A DNA stretch of 58,719 nucleotides from Bacteroidaceae bacterium (GTDB lineage: Bacteria > Bacteroidota > Bacteroidia > Bacteroidales > Bacteroidaceae): the NCBI GenBank assembly GCA_017628845.1, contig JAGBYI010000098.1:1-58719 (forward strand), given 5' to 3'. The notes under the pieces are model-generated. The model worked only from the letters and a program-made list of their open reading frames with translations, had not been told where the DNA came from and made no database searches. This document shows, piece by piece, positions 1-8,039 of this stretch; within the stretch, counting starts at the first letter, position 1; every line of letters starts with the position of its first letter. The position numbers and the translations under genes are program-made.

Positions 1-152
1 CGATACCCACTGGAGGAAAGATAGGCCTTGACAAGACTTTCCTGCGCTATGTCGTCAGCCTCATCGCGGTTACCCAGGCATAGGGCAAGCAGGAATCGCC
101 TCAGTTGCTCCTGCTCGCCCCGTATGTGTGCAATGAACTCCTCTCTGTTCAT
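1..152 (-). CDS. ECF-type RNA polymerase sigma factor, N-terminal part (runs off the left edge)
   Basis: The minus strand opens at ATG (152-150) and stays open to the window edge, giving about 50 residues. They start MNREEFIAHIRGEQEQLRRF and continue with a DEADDIAQESLVKAY stretch, the typical sigma-70 region 2.1-2.2 core-binding helix of ECF sigma factors. The rest of region 2 and region 4 lie outside the window. It follows the membrane-protein gene 177-632 by 24 bp on the same strand, so the two are probably cotranscribed. The family role is promoter recognition by core RNA polymerase; the regulon cannot be inferred. Confidence 0.8.
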   Translation of the reverse strand, partial: MNREEFIAHIRGEQEQLRRFLLALCLGNRDEADDIAQESLVKAYLSSSGY

Positions 153-176
153 GTTTTTTTGCTTTGCGACAGACGG

Positions 177-632
177 TTATTTCTTGTTGGTCTCAGCCTC
201 CAGTTCCTTTGCCATCATCCTCTTGCTAATGAAGAAGACAAGCAGTATGGCCAGACCTATGAGCATGGTAATGCCACCGCAGAAGTAAGACCTTTCCATA
301 TCCTCTACAGACATGCCACCTACGAAGTCCATATATAGGGCATATCCCAGAAAACCAATACCGATAGCAGAGATAACACTGCCCCACATAAGTTTCTTCA
401 GCAATTTCTCCTTTAGAGTTGCACTCTTTGGCGTAATCTTCTGCATTAACTCCTCCAGGTCGATGTTTGGATTCTTCTCCAAGGCCGCCAGAATGATGTC
501 TGTACGGTTCTTGTCTGCCTGTTTCTTACTGCGAAGGTTCAGCCACACCATTGTGATGGGCATTATTACACAGATGCTGATAGGGATAAGGATTTCTTCC
601 AACATGCCACCAATTTCTTCCAATACTTCCAT
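177..632 (-). CDS. Small membrane protein, DUF6249-like
   Basis: This 151-aa protein has a hydrophobic segment near residues 14-32, a charged middle with a KKQADKNRTDIILAALEKNP helix, and two more hydrophobic segments near residues 85-105 and 117-135, ending in a lysine-rich tail. The layout and wording resemble Bacteroidota DUF6249 proteins, which often accompany ECF sigma genes; here the sigma gene lies immediately downstream. A regulatory membrane partner for the sigma factor is an inference from this pairing only. No enzymatic motif is visible. Confidence 0.7.
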   Translation of the reverse strand: MEVLEEIGGMLEEILIPISICVIMPITMVWLNLRSKKQADKNRTDIILAALEKNPNIDLEELMQKITPKSATLKEKLLKKLMWGSVISAIGIGFLGYALYMDFVGGMSVEDMERSYFCGGITMLIGLAILLVFFISKRMMAKELEAETNKK

Positions 633-683
633 AATCTTGTTTTGTTGTTATAGGTTTATAAATCGTTTTCTTGAGCTTGCTCA

Positions 684-691
684 CAAATATA
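684..691 (-). promoter_or_regulatory. Promoter -7 box for the DUF6249/sigma pair
   Basis: On the minus strand this reads TATATTTG, matching the Bacteroidota TAnnTTTG box about 55 bp upstream of the ATG at 632. No convincing -33 TTG was seen. Confidence 0.5.
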
Positions 692-844
692 ACGATTCTT
701 ACGAAGAAAAGGTGACACCCGTGCAGACATTTCGCATGGCAGGCATGCGTTCTTGTGCCAATTTACTGCCATTCTCGGCAGGAAAAGTGTATTGAACTTC
801 TTAAAAAAATGTTGGCGCGTCAAATTATTCGCTTGAAAAAAATG

Positions 845-852
845 TATTTTTG
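845..852 (+). promoter_or_regulatory. Promoter -7 box of the truncated ATPase gene
   Basis: TATTTTTG fits TAnnTTTG and sits about 17 bp upstream of the ATG at 869, so the relic gene keeps a recognisable promoter. Confidence 0.45.
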
Positions 853-868
853 CACTTGATCTAATACG

Positions 869-1043
869 ATGCAGAAAAGAAAAATTGAGTCAGTTTTGGT
901 TGAGTGGAAAACCTCTGAATCCAAGAAACCACTTGTGATAAAAGGTATTCGCCAATGCGGAAAGACATGCATCGTCCCCAAAAAGGCAAAGGAGAATTAT
1001 GAGAGTGTGGTTTACATGAACTTCATTCTTGAACCATATAAAA
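869..1043 (+). pseudogene. Truncated AAA_14/DUF4143-type ATPase remnant
   Basis: The first ~55 codons read as the N-terminus of an AAA_14 ATPase: MQKRKIESVLVEWK, then a P-loop GIRQCGKT, then YESVVYMNF, the usual strand before Walker B. Family members are around 380-450 aa. Here the similarity stops at about position 1040, where the reading frame enters the hairpin terminator belonging to the tRNA on the other strand, and the frame closes at 1087. Walker B, sensor and DUF4143 parts are absent. I call it a decayed gene cut off at the tRNA locus. Confidence 0.7.
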
Positions 1044-1080
1044 AATCAGGAAGAGGGCTATGGTGCCTTCTTCCTGATTG
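1039..1080 (-). terminator. Rho-independent terminator of tRNA-Arg
   Basis: On the minus strand an 11-bp perfect stem (AATCAGGAAGA with TCTTCCTGATT) is followed by a T tract, starting 8 nt after the tRNA 3' end. Confidence 0.75.
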
Positions 1081-1087
1081 CTTTTAG

Positions 1088-1161
1088 TGACCTCGCTGGG
1101 ACTCTAACCCAGGACCTTCGGAACCGGAATCCGACGCTCTATACAACTAAGCTACGAGGCC
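1088..1161 (-). tRNA. tRNA-Arg (anticodon CCG)
   Basis: The minus strand folds as a full 74-nt cloverleaf. The acceptor stem is GGCCTCG/CGAGGTC with discriminator A. The D arm is GCTTAGTTGTATAGAGC. The anticodon stem TCGGA/TCCGA encloses loop TTCCGGT, giving anticodon CCG, and the T arm is CTGGG/CCCAG. CCA is not encoded. It lies 14 bp downstream of the peptidase gene on the same strand and is followed by a hairpin terminator. Confidence 0.95.
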
Positions 1162-1175
1162 TTATCGTTTTCCGT

Positions 1176-3389
1176 TTACTTCATGCTTTCCTTAAAGTGA
1201 TTTACCAACTGGCGGAAGAGATGGTTGCGGGTGTTGCCACCGTAGATGGAGTGGTTGCGGTTGGTGTAGGTGAGCTGGCGGAAGTCCTTGTCGGCGTGTA
1301 CGAGGGCTTCGGTGTACTCTGCCACATTGCGGTAGTGCACATTGTCGTCGGCTGAACCGTGGATGATGAGCAGGCTTCCGCTCAGGTTCTTGGCACGAGA
1401 GATGGGACTGCAATCGTAACCCTCGGGGTTCTCCTTGGGGGTGCGCATGAAACGCTCGGTGTAAACCGTGTCGTAGTAGCGCCAAGAGGTGGGAGGTGCT
1501 ACCGCTACGCCGGCATAGAATACGGGGCGTCCCTCGGACATGCTCATCAGTGTGTTGAAACCGCCGAAACTCCATCCCCAGATGCCTATGTGCTTGGCAT
1601 CAACCCAGGGCAACTTGCTCAGGTAGATGGCTGTCTCCACCTGGTCGTGACTCTCAAGCTGGCCCAGTTTCAGGTAGGTCTGCTTCTCGAACTCTGCACC
1701 GCGGCCTCCAGTACCGCGACCGTCCACGATGACACTGACGAACCCTTCCTGAGCCATGTATCTCTCCAGGAGGGCGGCAGAGCAGTTACCCACGTACCAA
1801 GAATCCTGTACCTGCTGGGAACCAGGACCGCTATACTGGAAGAGGATGACGGGGTACTTCTTGCTGGCGTCGAAGTTGGCAGGCTTTACCATGACGCCGT
1901 TCAGGTCCACGCCGTCTTGTGTCTGGAACTGGAAAAACTCTATGCTTGCCAGGTTCATGCCGTCCACCTTCTGCTTCAGCGCAGCATTGTCCTGAAGGGT
2001 CTTTGTTACCTTGCCCTTGTCGTTGCGCAGGGTGTAGGTGGGAGGTGTGGCGGCAGAGTGGTGTGTGAGCATCAGGTGCTTGAAGTTGGTGGAGAAGATG
2101 GCCGAGTTCTGGCCTGCCTCGGTGCTGATGGGGGTTACCTTACCCTTGGCATCGCACTTGTAGACACCGGTGCGCAGAGGACCGCCGTCCTTGGCCTGAT
2201 AGTAGTATGTACCGGTCTTCTCGTCGTATCCGTAGAAGTCGGTAATGATGTCCTGTCCCTTGCCAATCTCGCGCTTCTGTGTGCCCAGAAGGTTGTACTG
2301 GTACAGGTGTGCATAGCCAGAGCGCTCGCTAAGCAGGATGAAACCGTCCTGTATGGTGGTGAAGAGGGTATAGGCATTGTCGGCCACGTAGGGCTTCACC
2401 TCGTCGGATACGATGCAGCGGCATTCGGTGGAGCGGGGGTTGGCTGCCCACACCTTCAGGTTGTCCTGATGACGGTTCTGCGTGAGAATGAGCAGCTTGT
2501 TGGGGTCGCTGCTGAACTTGATGCGAGGGATATAGCCCTCGGCCTCCAGGGGAACCTTCACCTCGCGTGTGGCACGACTCTTGATGTCGAAGGTGTGTAC
2601 CGTTACCTTGCTGTTGGGCTGTCCGGCAATGGGATATTTGTACTCGTAGGCACCGGGATATTCGGCATTCTCCTGCATCTCGGGCAGCATGCCCTTGTAC
2701 ATGGGGAAGGAGAACAGGGGCACCTGAGACTCGTCGTAGCGAATCCATGCCAGCATGGTGGCATCGGCATTGAAGTCGAAACTGCGATTGGTGACGAACT
2801 CCTCCTCGTACACCCAGTCGGCCTTGCCGTTGATGATGCTGTTGAACTTGCCGTCCTTGGTAACCTGCACCTCGGCATTGTCGAAGAGCAGTTTCACGAG
2901 GAAGAGATTGCCCTCGCGCACGAAGCCCACCATGTTGCCGTCGGGGCTCCAGAGGGGGCACTCCTGAGGACCGCCATCGGAAAGGGGAGCCAGGGTGCGG
3001 TTCTGTACATTATATATATAATATACGGCGGTGGTGCTATGACGGTAGATGCCGCGTGTCTGTGTGCGCAGAAGGATGTTCTTCTGGTTGGGTGAAAGAG
3101 TGTAGCCGTCTATGCGTGAAAGTTTCACCTTGCCCTTGGTGTTGTCCGCATCAAAGAGGACACCCGTCTGCTCGCCTGTTTTGAACGAACTTACCACAAT
3201 CCTCTTGCCGTCCACCAGTTGGCTGTAACTCTCGCCGTCGGGCAGGGGATTTACACCATATATGCCATGTGCACCAAACGAACCGTTGGTGATGGACTTG
3301 AGGGTGAGGGGACCTTCCTGTGCCTGAATGCTGCCTGAAATGAAGGCGGAAACAATCAGGGTCAGTGCAAGTAGAATCTTCTTTATCAT
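1176..3389 (-). CDS. Dipeptidyl peptidase IV-type serine peptidase (S9B)
   Basis: This 737-aa protein starts with a Sec signal peptide (MIKKILLALTLIVSAF...QAQ). An N-terminal beta-propeller (DPPIV_N) contains the DWVYEEEF double-Glu motif that binds the substrate amino terminus. The C-terminal alpha/beta hydrolase carries nucleophile Ser607 in GWSFGGF, Asp681 in SADDNVH and His713 in NRNHSIYG, so the triad is complete. The family releases N-terminal Xaa-Pro/Xaa-Ala dipeptides, in Bacteroidales usually in the periplasm for peptide nutrition. The start at 3389 gives a clean signal peptide. Confidence 0.93.
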   Translation of the reverse strand: MIKKILLALTLIVSAFISGSIQAQEGPLTLKSITNGSFGAHGIYGVNPLPDGESYSQLVDGKRIVVSSFKTGEQTGVLFDADNTKGKVKLSRIDGYTLSPNQKNILLRTQTRGIYRHSTTAVYYIYNVQNRTLAPLSDGGPQECPLWSPDGNMVGFVREGNLFLVKLLFDNAEVQVTKDGKFNSIINGKADWVYEEEFVTNRSFDFNADATMLAWIRYDESQVPLFSFPMYKGMLPEMQENAEYPGAYEYKYPIAGQPNSKVTVHTFDIKSRATREVKVPLEAEGYIPRIKFSSDPNKLLILTQNRHQDNLKVWAANPRSTECRCIVSDEVKPYVADNAYTLFTTIQDGFILLSERSGYAHLYQYNLLGTQKREIGKGQDIITDFYGYDEKTGTYYYQAKDGGPLRTGVYKCDAKGKVTPISTEAGQNSAIFSTNFKHLMLTHHSAATPPTYTLRNDKGKVTKTLQDNAALKQKVDGMNLASIEFFQFQTQDGVDLNGVMVKPANFDASKKYPVILFQYSGPGSQQVQDSWYVGNCSAALLERYMAQEGFVSVIVDGRGTGGRGAEFEKQTYLKLGQLESHDQVETAIYLSKLPWVDAKHIGIWGWSFGGFNTLMSMSEGRPVFYAGVAVAPPTSWRYYDTVYTERFMRTPKENPEGYDCSPISRAKNLSGSLLIIHGSADDNVHYRNVAEYTEALVHADKDFRQLTYTNRNHSIYGGNTRNHLFRQLVNHFKESMK

Positions 3390-3414
3390 CGTGCTTTTGA
3401 GTCTTAAAACTATG

Positions 3415-3422
3415 CAAAGGTA
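3415..3422 (-). promoter_or_regulatory. Promoter -7 box of the DPP IV gene
   Basis: The minus strand reads TACCTTTG, about 25 bp upstream of the start codon at 3389. Confidence 0.6.
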
Positions 3423-3517
3423 GTGCTTTATGTTAGAAAAACACCCCGTATTGATACACTTTTAGTATAATTTTGATAATTCTTTAGCATTTTTGCATTG
3501 TTTTGATGGCTTTTTGT

Positions 3518-3525
3518 TAACTTTG
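3518..3525 (+). promoter_or_regulatory. Promoter -7 box of the ABC ATPase gene
   Basis: TAACTTTG, with a TTTG at 3492-3495 about 22 bp upstream, matches the Bacteroidota -33/-7 layout. The start codon at 3548 follows 22 bp later. Confidence 0.65.
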
Positions 3526-3547
3526 CGCCCAAGTTTATACATGAAAA

Positions 3548-4258
3548 ATGCTCATAGGCACTCCAGCACTCTCCTTTGCAGACCTTTCCACGGGTTATAG
3601 CAACAGGGTGGTATCATCCGGTTTGACCGCCGGATTGTGTGCAGGCAAGGTGACTTGTCTCTTGGGCCCCAACGGAGTAGGCAAGAGCACCTTGCTCAGA
3701 ACTCTGGCAGGATACCAGAAACCTCTGGCAGGAGAGATGGACGACGTAAGTCCTGAAACCCTGGGCGTAGTGCTGACCGAACGCATGGATGCCATGGGCC
3801 TCAGTGTGAGGGAAGTCGTGGCGATGGGCAGACACCCATATACGGGCTACTTCGGGTGGCTGACGGCAGAGGATGAACAAACGGTGGACAAGGCTATGAG
3901 CCTGACGCACACCGAGGAGTTTGCAAACCGTGCCTTCCAGTCGCTGAGCGATGGAGAACGGCAGAAGGTGATGATAGCCAAGGCGTTGGCTCAGGAAACT
4001 CCGATAATATTGATGGACGAACCTTCGGCATTCCTGGATTTTCCGTCCAAGGTGGAACTGATGCTCTTGCTCAGGGACCTTGCGCACATGCAGGGAAAAG
4101 CCATACTCCTGTCCACCCACGATGTGGGCATAGCACTGAAGACGGCCGACGTGCTTTGGCTCATGCAGGACGGAGGCATGACAATAGGCACCCCGCAGGA
4201 ATTGCAAGAAGCGGGCGCCATAGATGCATTTTTGGGCGAAAGCCGCTCATATATTTAA
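3548..4258 (+). CDS. Iron-siderophore/cobalamin-type ABC transporter ATP-binding protein
   Basis: This 236-aa ABC ATPase of the FecE/BtuD type has Walker A GPNGVGKST (residues 40-48), signature LSDGERQ, Walker B IILMDEP followed by the D-loop SAFLD, and the H-loop STHD. Its cognate permease (4761-5813) and binding protein (5831-6871) lie just downstream but on the opposite strand, so the importer is encoded by two convergent units. The substrate is probably a metal chelate such as siderophore-iron, heme or cobalamin; the sequence does not decide. The nearby ATG at 3541 opens a frame that stops quickly and was not used. Confidence 0.9.
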   Translation: MLIGTPALSFADLSTGYSNRVVSSGLTAGLCAGKVTCLLGPNGVGKSTLLRTLAGYQKPLAGEMDDVSPETLGVVLTERMDAMGLSVREVVAMGRHPYTGYFGWLTAEDEQTVDKAMSLTHTEEFANRAFQSLSDGERQKVMIAKALAQETPIILMDEPSAFLDFPSKVELMLLLRDLAHMQGKAILLSTHDVGIALKTADVLWLMQDGGMTIGTPQELQEAGAIDAFLGESRSYI

Positions 4259-4325
4259 GGAAAACAAAAAGAACAATAACAACAATAACAACAAATTAAA
4301 TTAAACAAAACAAAATCAACAAACT

Positions 4326-4754
4326 ATGAAGAAGTTGTTTGTAGTACTGGCCGCTATGGTTATGACACTGAGCGCCAGCGCATTTGAATTTGACGGCATC
4401 AACTTGAATGCCAGTGTGAACAAGATCTCTGCCGAGATTGCAAAGCGTGGTTATTCCTACAACGAGGAAAAGGATGCATTCACTGGCATGTGCCGCGGCA
4501 CAGAGATTTCCCTGTCATTGAACTGGAAGAACGTGAAGGAGGCCGGCAAGCTGGGTCAGCTTATTGTTGAGGTTCCCATGGCAGAGAAGGACGCTTTCAA
4601 TGCGGTTTCAAAGATGTTCAACGTAATCTACCACGTAGCAAAGGGCGGTCAGACCAATACCTATTCAGTTTCTGAGGACGGCACCACTCTGGTTGTTAGC
4701 CCCACCGAAAACGGCGTACGTCTGGTTTACAACACTCCCTTCTACAAGAAGTAA
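4326..4754 (+). CDS. Secreted small protein of unknown function
   Basis: This 142-aa protein has a clear signal peptide, MKKLFVVLAAMVMTLSASA, cleaved before FEFDG. The mature ~123 aa alternate beta-strand-like stretches (GTEISLSLNWKN, KLGQLIVEVPM, GTTLVVSPTENGVRLVYN) without recognisable catalytic residues. It lies 67 bp after the ABC ATPase in an A-rich gap with no visible promoter, so cotranscription is likely. A role linked to the transporter is only suggested by position. Confidence 0.75.
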   Translation: MKKLFVVLAAMVMTLSASAFEFDGINLNASVNKISAEIAKRGYSYNEEKDAFTGMCRGTEISLSLNWKNVKEAGKLGQLIVEVPMAEKDAFNAVSKMFNVIYHVAKGGQTNTYSVSEDGTTLVVSPTENGVRLVYNTPFYKK

Positions 4755-4766
4755 TACAAATTACTT
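4749..4766. terminator. Short bidirectional hairpin between convergent genes
   Basis: AAGTAAT and ATTACTT pair around a 4-nt loop. The two stop codons (4752-4754 plus, 4763-4761 minus) are embedded in the hairpin arms, and a pyrimidine-rich tail follows on the plus strand. Confidence 0.4.
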
Positions 4767-5813
4767 TTCTTCGCCCCGTACCTTTCTTGAATTCAACGTC
4801 GGGGCAAGGATATGATAGACGATTACTGGCGCTCCTATTAGGGGCGTCAGTACGTTTATAGGCAGGACACTGCTTTCTGGGAGGTTACAAAGAAGGTTGC
4901 ATGCCAAGGCAATGCTTGCACCCAGGGCAATGGTGTGCGGCAAAAGAGAGCGGTGGGAACCCGATGAAGACAAGAAGCGTGCCATGTGCGGTGTGGCAAG
5001 GCCTATGAAACTGATAGGACCGCAGAAGGCTGTAGTGATGGCAGAGAGCAAGCCCGTGGCAAGCAGGAGCATGTGGCGCGTACGTGTGGTGTTCACACCC
5101 AGGTTCTGCGCATAGCGGTCGCCAAGGAGCAGGGCATCCAAAGACTTCATCATCAGCAGAGCCATGACAAGTCCCAATGACACCAAACCGATGAAGAAGG
5201 GTAGGCGTTCCATGCTGACACTGGAGAAATTGCCCATACCCCAGAGCACGTATGCCTGAAGGCCATCATGGCTTGCCCAGAACTGGAGCAGGGAAATCAG
5301 GCTTCCCGTGATATAGGAAATGATGACACCTGTGATGAGCAGCATCACCGTGCTCCTGAGCAGGGCATTGAGGGCGGAAAGCAGAATCATTATAGCCATG
5401 GCACCAGCCAGTGCCGCCATGATGCTGAGCATGTAACCGCCAAGAGACAGTCCCCCCATTGCCATGCTACCACCGAAGAGCATCATCGCCACCGCCACAC
5501 CAAGGCTGGCACCGCTATCTATGCCAAGTATGGACGGACCTGCCAAGGGATTGCGGAAGGCCGTTTGTAGGAGCAAGCCGCAGGTGGCAAGTGCCGCACC
5601 GCAGAAGGTGGCGGTAAGCATCTGGGGCACACGGCTATGCCACACGATGTACGACCACGAGGGGTGTCCCTCTATCTCCCTGCCCAGGAGTATGTCGGGC
5701 ATGGCGCTAAGTGGTATGTCCAGCGAACCCCACAGGATGTTTGCCACCATCAATAGGAGGGGTAGGGCAATGAGAAGTATTGTACGGGCTTTGGCAATGT
5801 ATTGTGTTGTCAT
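4761..5813 (-). CDS. FecCD-family ABC transporter permease
   Basis: This 350-aa hydrophobic protein has about ten predicted membrane segments. It shows the FecCD family marks: RVPQMLTATFCGAALATCGL near the N-terminus, NPLAGPSILGIDSGASLG in the middle, and CGPISFIGLATPHMARFL in the coupling region. It would form the inner-membrane channel of a BtuCD/FhuB-type importer. It starts 17 bp after the binding-protein gene and is therefore in its operon. The ATPase partner is probably the convergent gene 3548-4258. Confidence 0.92.
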   Translation of the reverse strand: MTTQYIAKARTILLIALPLLLMVANILWGSLDIPLSAMPDILLGREIEGHPSWSYIVWHSRVPQMLTATFCGAALATCGLLLQTAFRNPLAGPSILGIDSGASLGVAVAMMLFGGSMAMGGLSLGGYMLSIMAALAGAMAIMILLSALNALLRSTVMLLITGVIISYITGSLISLLQFWASHDGLQAYVLWGMGNFSSVSMERLPFFIGLVSLGLVMALLMMKSLDALLLGDRYAQNLGVNTTRTRHMLLLATGLLSAITTAFCGPISFIGLATPHMARFLSSSGSHRSLLPHTIALGASIALACNLLCNLPESSVLPINVLTPLIGAPVIVYHILAPTLNSRKVRGEEK

Positions 5814-5830
5814 ATTTTTTGGGGAGGGTC

Positions 5831-6871
5831 TTACCTAAAGTATTCGTGCTTTGCTTTCACTCCCAGTTCGGGGTGGAGTACGCTTATCAGGTTTTCCAAG
5901 AGATATTCGGGGTGGAAAGGTGTTTCCTCGAAGAAGGGCACCTCTTCTGTATTGCACACCAGCAGGCGTGCCGGGATGTGCTTGCATGCAGGTGTGTCGT
6001 CTATTATCTGCTCCTTGGTGAGAGGGCCGAAACTCTTTATGAGCCATAGGTCGGCATGCATGGCTCTGTTCAGCACCATCTCTATGCTTAGGGCACTGGC
6101 TCCGCTACCGGGGATGTCGGCAAAGAGATAGTCGGCACCAGCATCGCGGTAGAGTATGCCCGTGGTGCTCTCTCCGTTGGGCACATGCCATGTGCCGCTC
6201 AGCGGACGCTCGGTAAGCAGGCGAGGACGCTCCTTGCACGTAGATGCCAAGTTTTTCAACCCGTTGTATCTTTGCTCTATTTCATTGAAAAGACAGTCTG
6301 CCCGCTGCTCCACACCGAAGAGCATGCCATACACCCTTATCCACTCGGCACGTGCCAGGGGCGACACCTCCATGTAGTCGGCACACTCCATGATGGGGAT
6401 GCCCATCTGCTCCAGTCGTCCGTAACCGCCCTGACTCTCGTAGGGCGAGGGCATGAGCAGGTCGGGCTGTAGATCCATCACCTGCTCTATGTTCACGGCA
6501 TTGCTCGTGCCCAGGTCGCGTATATTACCCTTGGCGATGTCCTCCCTTAGATGGGAGTTCCTGAGATACTTGGTGTCGAAGATTCCCCCGATGTGCTCAC
6601 TTACCCCCAGTTCCTCCAGCAATGCTGCATGCGTGGCTGTGTATATGGCGGCACACTTTACGGGAACCTTCACCTGGATGCTTCTCAGCAGGGCGGTGGT
6701 ATCCCACGGATTGCGTATGTCTATGCTCACGATATCTGCGCACTTTACGGCACACACATGCCGTGCATGGCGCAAGGACAGGGTGTCTCCCTCTGTGGCC
6801 TCGCCCGTCCTGCCGTTTGTGCACGAACAGAGGAGCATGCACGCAAGGATTATCGTCCAAAGGTGTTTCAT
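5831..6871 (-). CDS. ABC transporter substrate-binding lipoprotein (BtuF/FepB type)
   Basis: This 346-aa protein starts at the ATG giving MKHLWTIILACMLLCSC, a lipoprotein signal with lipobox LLCSC. A start 42 nt upstream exists but would bury that signal. The class III periplasmic binding fold is visible in VKVPVKCAAIYTATHAALLE, QPDLLMPSPYE and LARAEWIRVYGMLFG. It delivers a metal chelate or corrinoid to the FecCD permease encoded just downstream. No cobalamin riboswitch is visible in the ~36-nt leader, so a B12 assignment is not favoured over siderophore-iron. Confidence 0.87.
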   Translation of the reverse strand: MKHLWTIILACMLLCSCTNGRTGEATEGDTLSLRHARHVCAVKCADIVSIDIRNPWDTTALLRSIQVKVPVKCAAIYTATHAALLEELGVSEHIGGIFDTKYLRNSHLREDIAKGNIRDLGTSNAVNIEQVMDLQPDLLMPSPYESQGGYGRLEQMGIPIMECADYMEVSPLARAEWIRVYGMLFGVEQRADCLFNEIEQRYNGLKNLASTCKERPRLLTERPLSGTWHVPNGESTTGILYRDAGADYLFADIPGSGASALSIEMVLNRAMHADLWLIKSFGPLTKEQIIDDTPACKHIPARLLVCNTEEVPFFEETPFHPEYLLENLISVLHPELGVKAKHEYFR

Positions 6872-6912
6872 ATTGCTTTTGCTAATCATCTCTGGCCAGT
6901 TGTTTCTGTCCA

Positions 6913-6920
6913 CAAAGGTA
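6913..6920 (-). promoter_or_regulatory. Promoter -7 box of the importer operon
   Basis: The minus strand reads TACCTTTG, about 40 bp upstream of the lipoprotein start at 6871. This supports the shorter start, because the upstream ATG at 6913 overlaps the box. Confidence 0.6.
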
Positions 6921-6976
6921 CAATTTTAATGTGAAGATGAAAAATAATCATATAATTCTTTGTGGTTTTGATATAT

Positions 6977-6994
6977 GTTCGTAACTTTGCGAAC
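6977..6994 (+). promoter_or_regulatory. Operator-promoter of the arsenic operon (ArsR site 1)
   Basis: GTTCG-TAACTTTG-CGAAC: a perfect 5-bp inverted repeat encloses the -7 box TAACTTTG (6982-6989). A dimeric ArsR bound here would cover the promoter. Related copies lie at 7364 and 8526. Confidence 0.6.
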
Positions 6995-7012
6995 AAGAAA
7001 CGTGATTAGAGT

Positions 7013-7339
7013 ATGACAAATAAGGATTATACCGTTAGGCAAGAGCAAGTTGCTCGTTTTGCAAAGGCCATGGGACACCCTGCACGCATTGCGATATTAC
7101 AATTCCTTGCCAAGCAGACAACTTGCTATTTTGGCGATATTCACGAGGAATTGCCTATTGCCAAGGCAACAGTATCGCAACACCTTAAGGAATTGAAGGA
7201 TGCAGGCCTGATACAGGGAGAGGTGGAAACACCAAAGGTAAAGTATTGCATCAACCGGGATAATTGGCAGATTGCCAAGGCGCTTTTCTGCGAGTTCTTT
7301 GACAGTTGTGCCTGCAAGAAGGAGAGTTGCTGCAAATGA
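7013..7339 (+). CDS. arsR: ArsR-family metalloregulatory repressor
   Basis: This 108-aa winged-helix protein reads AKAMGHPARIAILQFLA (helix 1-2), then TTCYFGDI where classical ArsR has its metal-binding ELCVCDL segment, then recognition helix ATVSQHLKELKDAGLI and a wing EGEVETPKVKYCIN. The tail DSCACKKESCCK adds five cysteines, so the sensing site could combine Cys from the helix and the tail. It heads the operon to 10913 and probably represses it through the palindrome over its own promoter. Confidence 0.9.
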   Translation: MTNKDYTVRQEQVARFAKAMGHPARIAILQFLAKQTTCYFGDIHEELPIAKATVSQHLKELKDAGLIQGEVETPKVKYCINRDNWQIAKALFCEFFDSCACKKESCCK

Positions 7340-7363
7340 CAACCTCTTTTTTTTATCAATTAT

Positions 7364-7381
7364 GTTCGTTGTTTTACGAAA
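7364..7381 (+). promoter_or_regulatory. ArsR-like site 2, before the ferredoxin gene
   Basis: GTTCG-TTGTTTTA-CGAAA has the same spacing as site 1 with one arm mismatch. It lies 19 bp upstream of the ATG at 7400. No canonical TAnnTTTG box overlaps it. Confidence 0.4.
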
Positions 7382-7399
7382 GATTAAACATTAAACTAT

Positions 7400-8026
7400 A
7401 TGTTCTGGATTTTATTCTTGTATCTAATTGTGGCATATTTGGTGCCAGAAGTGGGAGTGATTGCCATCATCTGCATGGTAGGACCAGTAGCGATGTCTGT
7501 TGGTAAGGGTAGATATTGGTGTGGGCACTTTTGTCCTCGCGGCAGTCTGTATGACAGGGTAATCAGTCGTTTTTCTCCACACAAATCCATTCCAGGGTTT
7601 GTGCGTAACAAAGGGTTCCGTATTTTCATGCTGGTGTTTATTTTCAGTATGTTTGGAGTGCAGTTGTATCTCAACGGACTTACCCTGGCAGGTATAGGTC
7701 GCACATTTTGGAATATTATTTTAGTTACCACTTTGGTTGGAATTGTGCTTGGGTTCATCTATGCACCTCGTACCTGGTGCAGTTTCTGTCCTATGGGCAC
7801 ACTCTCGGCATGGGTATCACCACGGAAGCAGAAGGCAGGATTCCCTCGAGTGCATGTTTCTGCGCCATGCCAGATGAAGTGCAAGCGATGTGCCAAAGTC
7901 TGTCCGATGCAGCTCGCTCCCTATGAATCAAGAGGAAACGATTCGGACTATTTGCACGCGGATTGTATAAAGTGCGGACGTTGTATCAAGGCCTGCCCTA
8001 CAAAAGTTATGAAGATGTGTAATTAA
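7400..8026 (+). CDS. Membrane-bound 4Fe-4S protein (NapH/CcoG-like)
   Basis: This 208-aa protein has about four membrane helices. Two membrane-proximal motifs, CGHFCPRG and CSFCPMG, are of the NapH/NosR/CcoG type. Two C-terminal ferredoxin clusters follow: CQMKCKRCAKVCP and CIKCGRCIKACP. It could pass electrons from a quinol or cytoplasmic donor to a redox partner. Inside this operon the likely sink is reduction of an arsenical, perhaps through ArsF or ArsC, but that is inference. Confidence 0.82.
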   Translation: MFWILFLYLIVAYLVPEVGVIAIICMVGPVAMSVGKGRYWCGHFCPRGSLYDRVISRFSPHKSIPGFVRNKGFRIFMLVFIFSMFGVQLYLNGLTLAGIGRTFWNIILVTTLVGIVLGFIYAPRTWCSFCPMGTLSAWVSPRKQKAGFPRVHVSAPCQMKCKRCAKVCPMQLAPYESRGNDSDYLHADCIKCGRCIKACPTKVMKMCN

Positions 8027-8039
8027 TATATATGTAAGT

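Noticed and set aside
1359-3095. 578-aa open frame on the plus strand opposite the DPP IV gene
   Set aside because: It lies wholly antisense to a gene with complete catalytic motifs and shows only mirror-type composition (Val/Leu/Gly-rich), so it is a shadow frame.
3541-3547. ATG at 3541 as start of the ABC ATPase
   Set aside because: It is in another frame and meets a stop after about 18 codons; ATG 3548 is the in-frame start.
6872-6912. Cobalamin riboswitch before the binding-protein gene
   Set aside because: The leader between the -7 box and the start is too short (about 40 nt) and lacks a B12-box.
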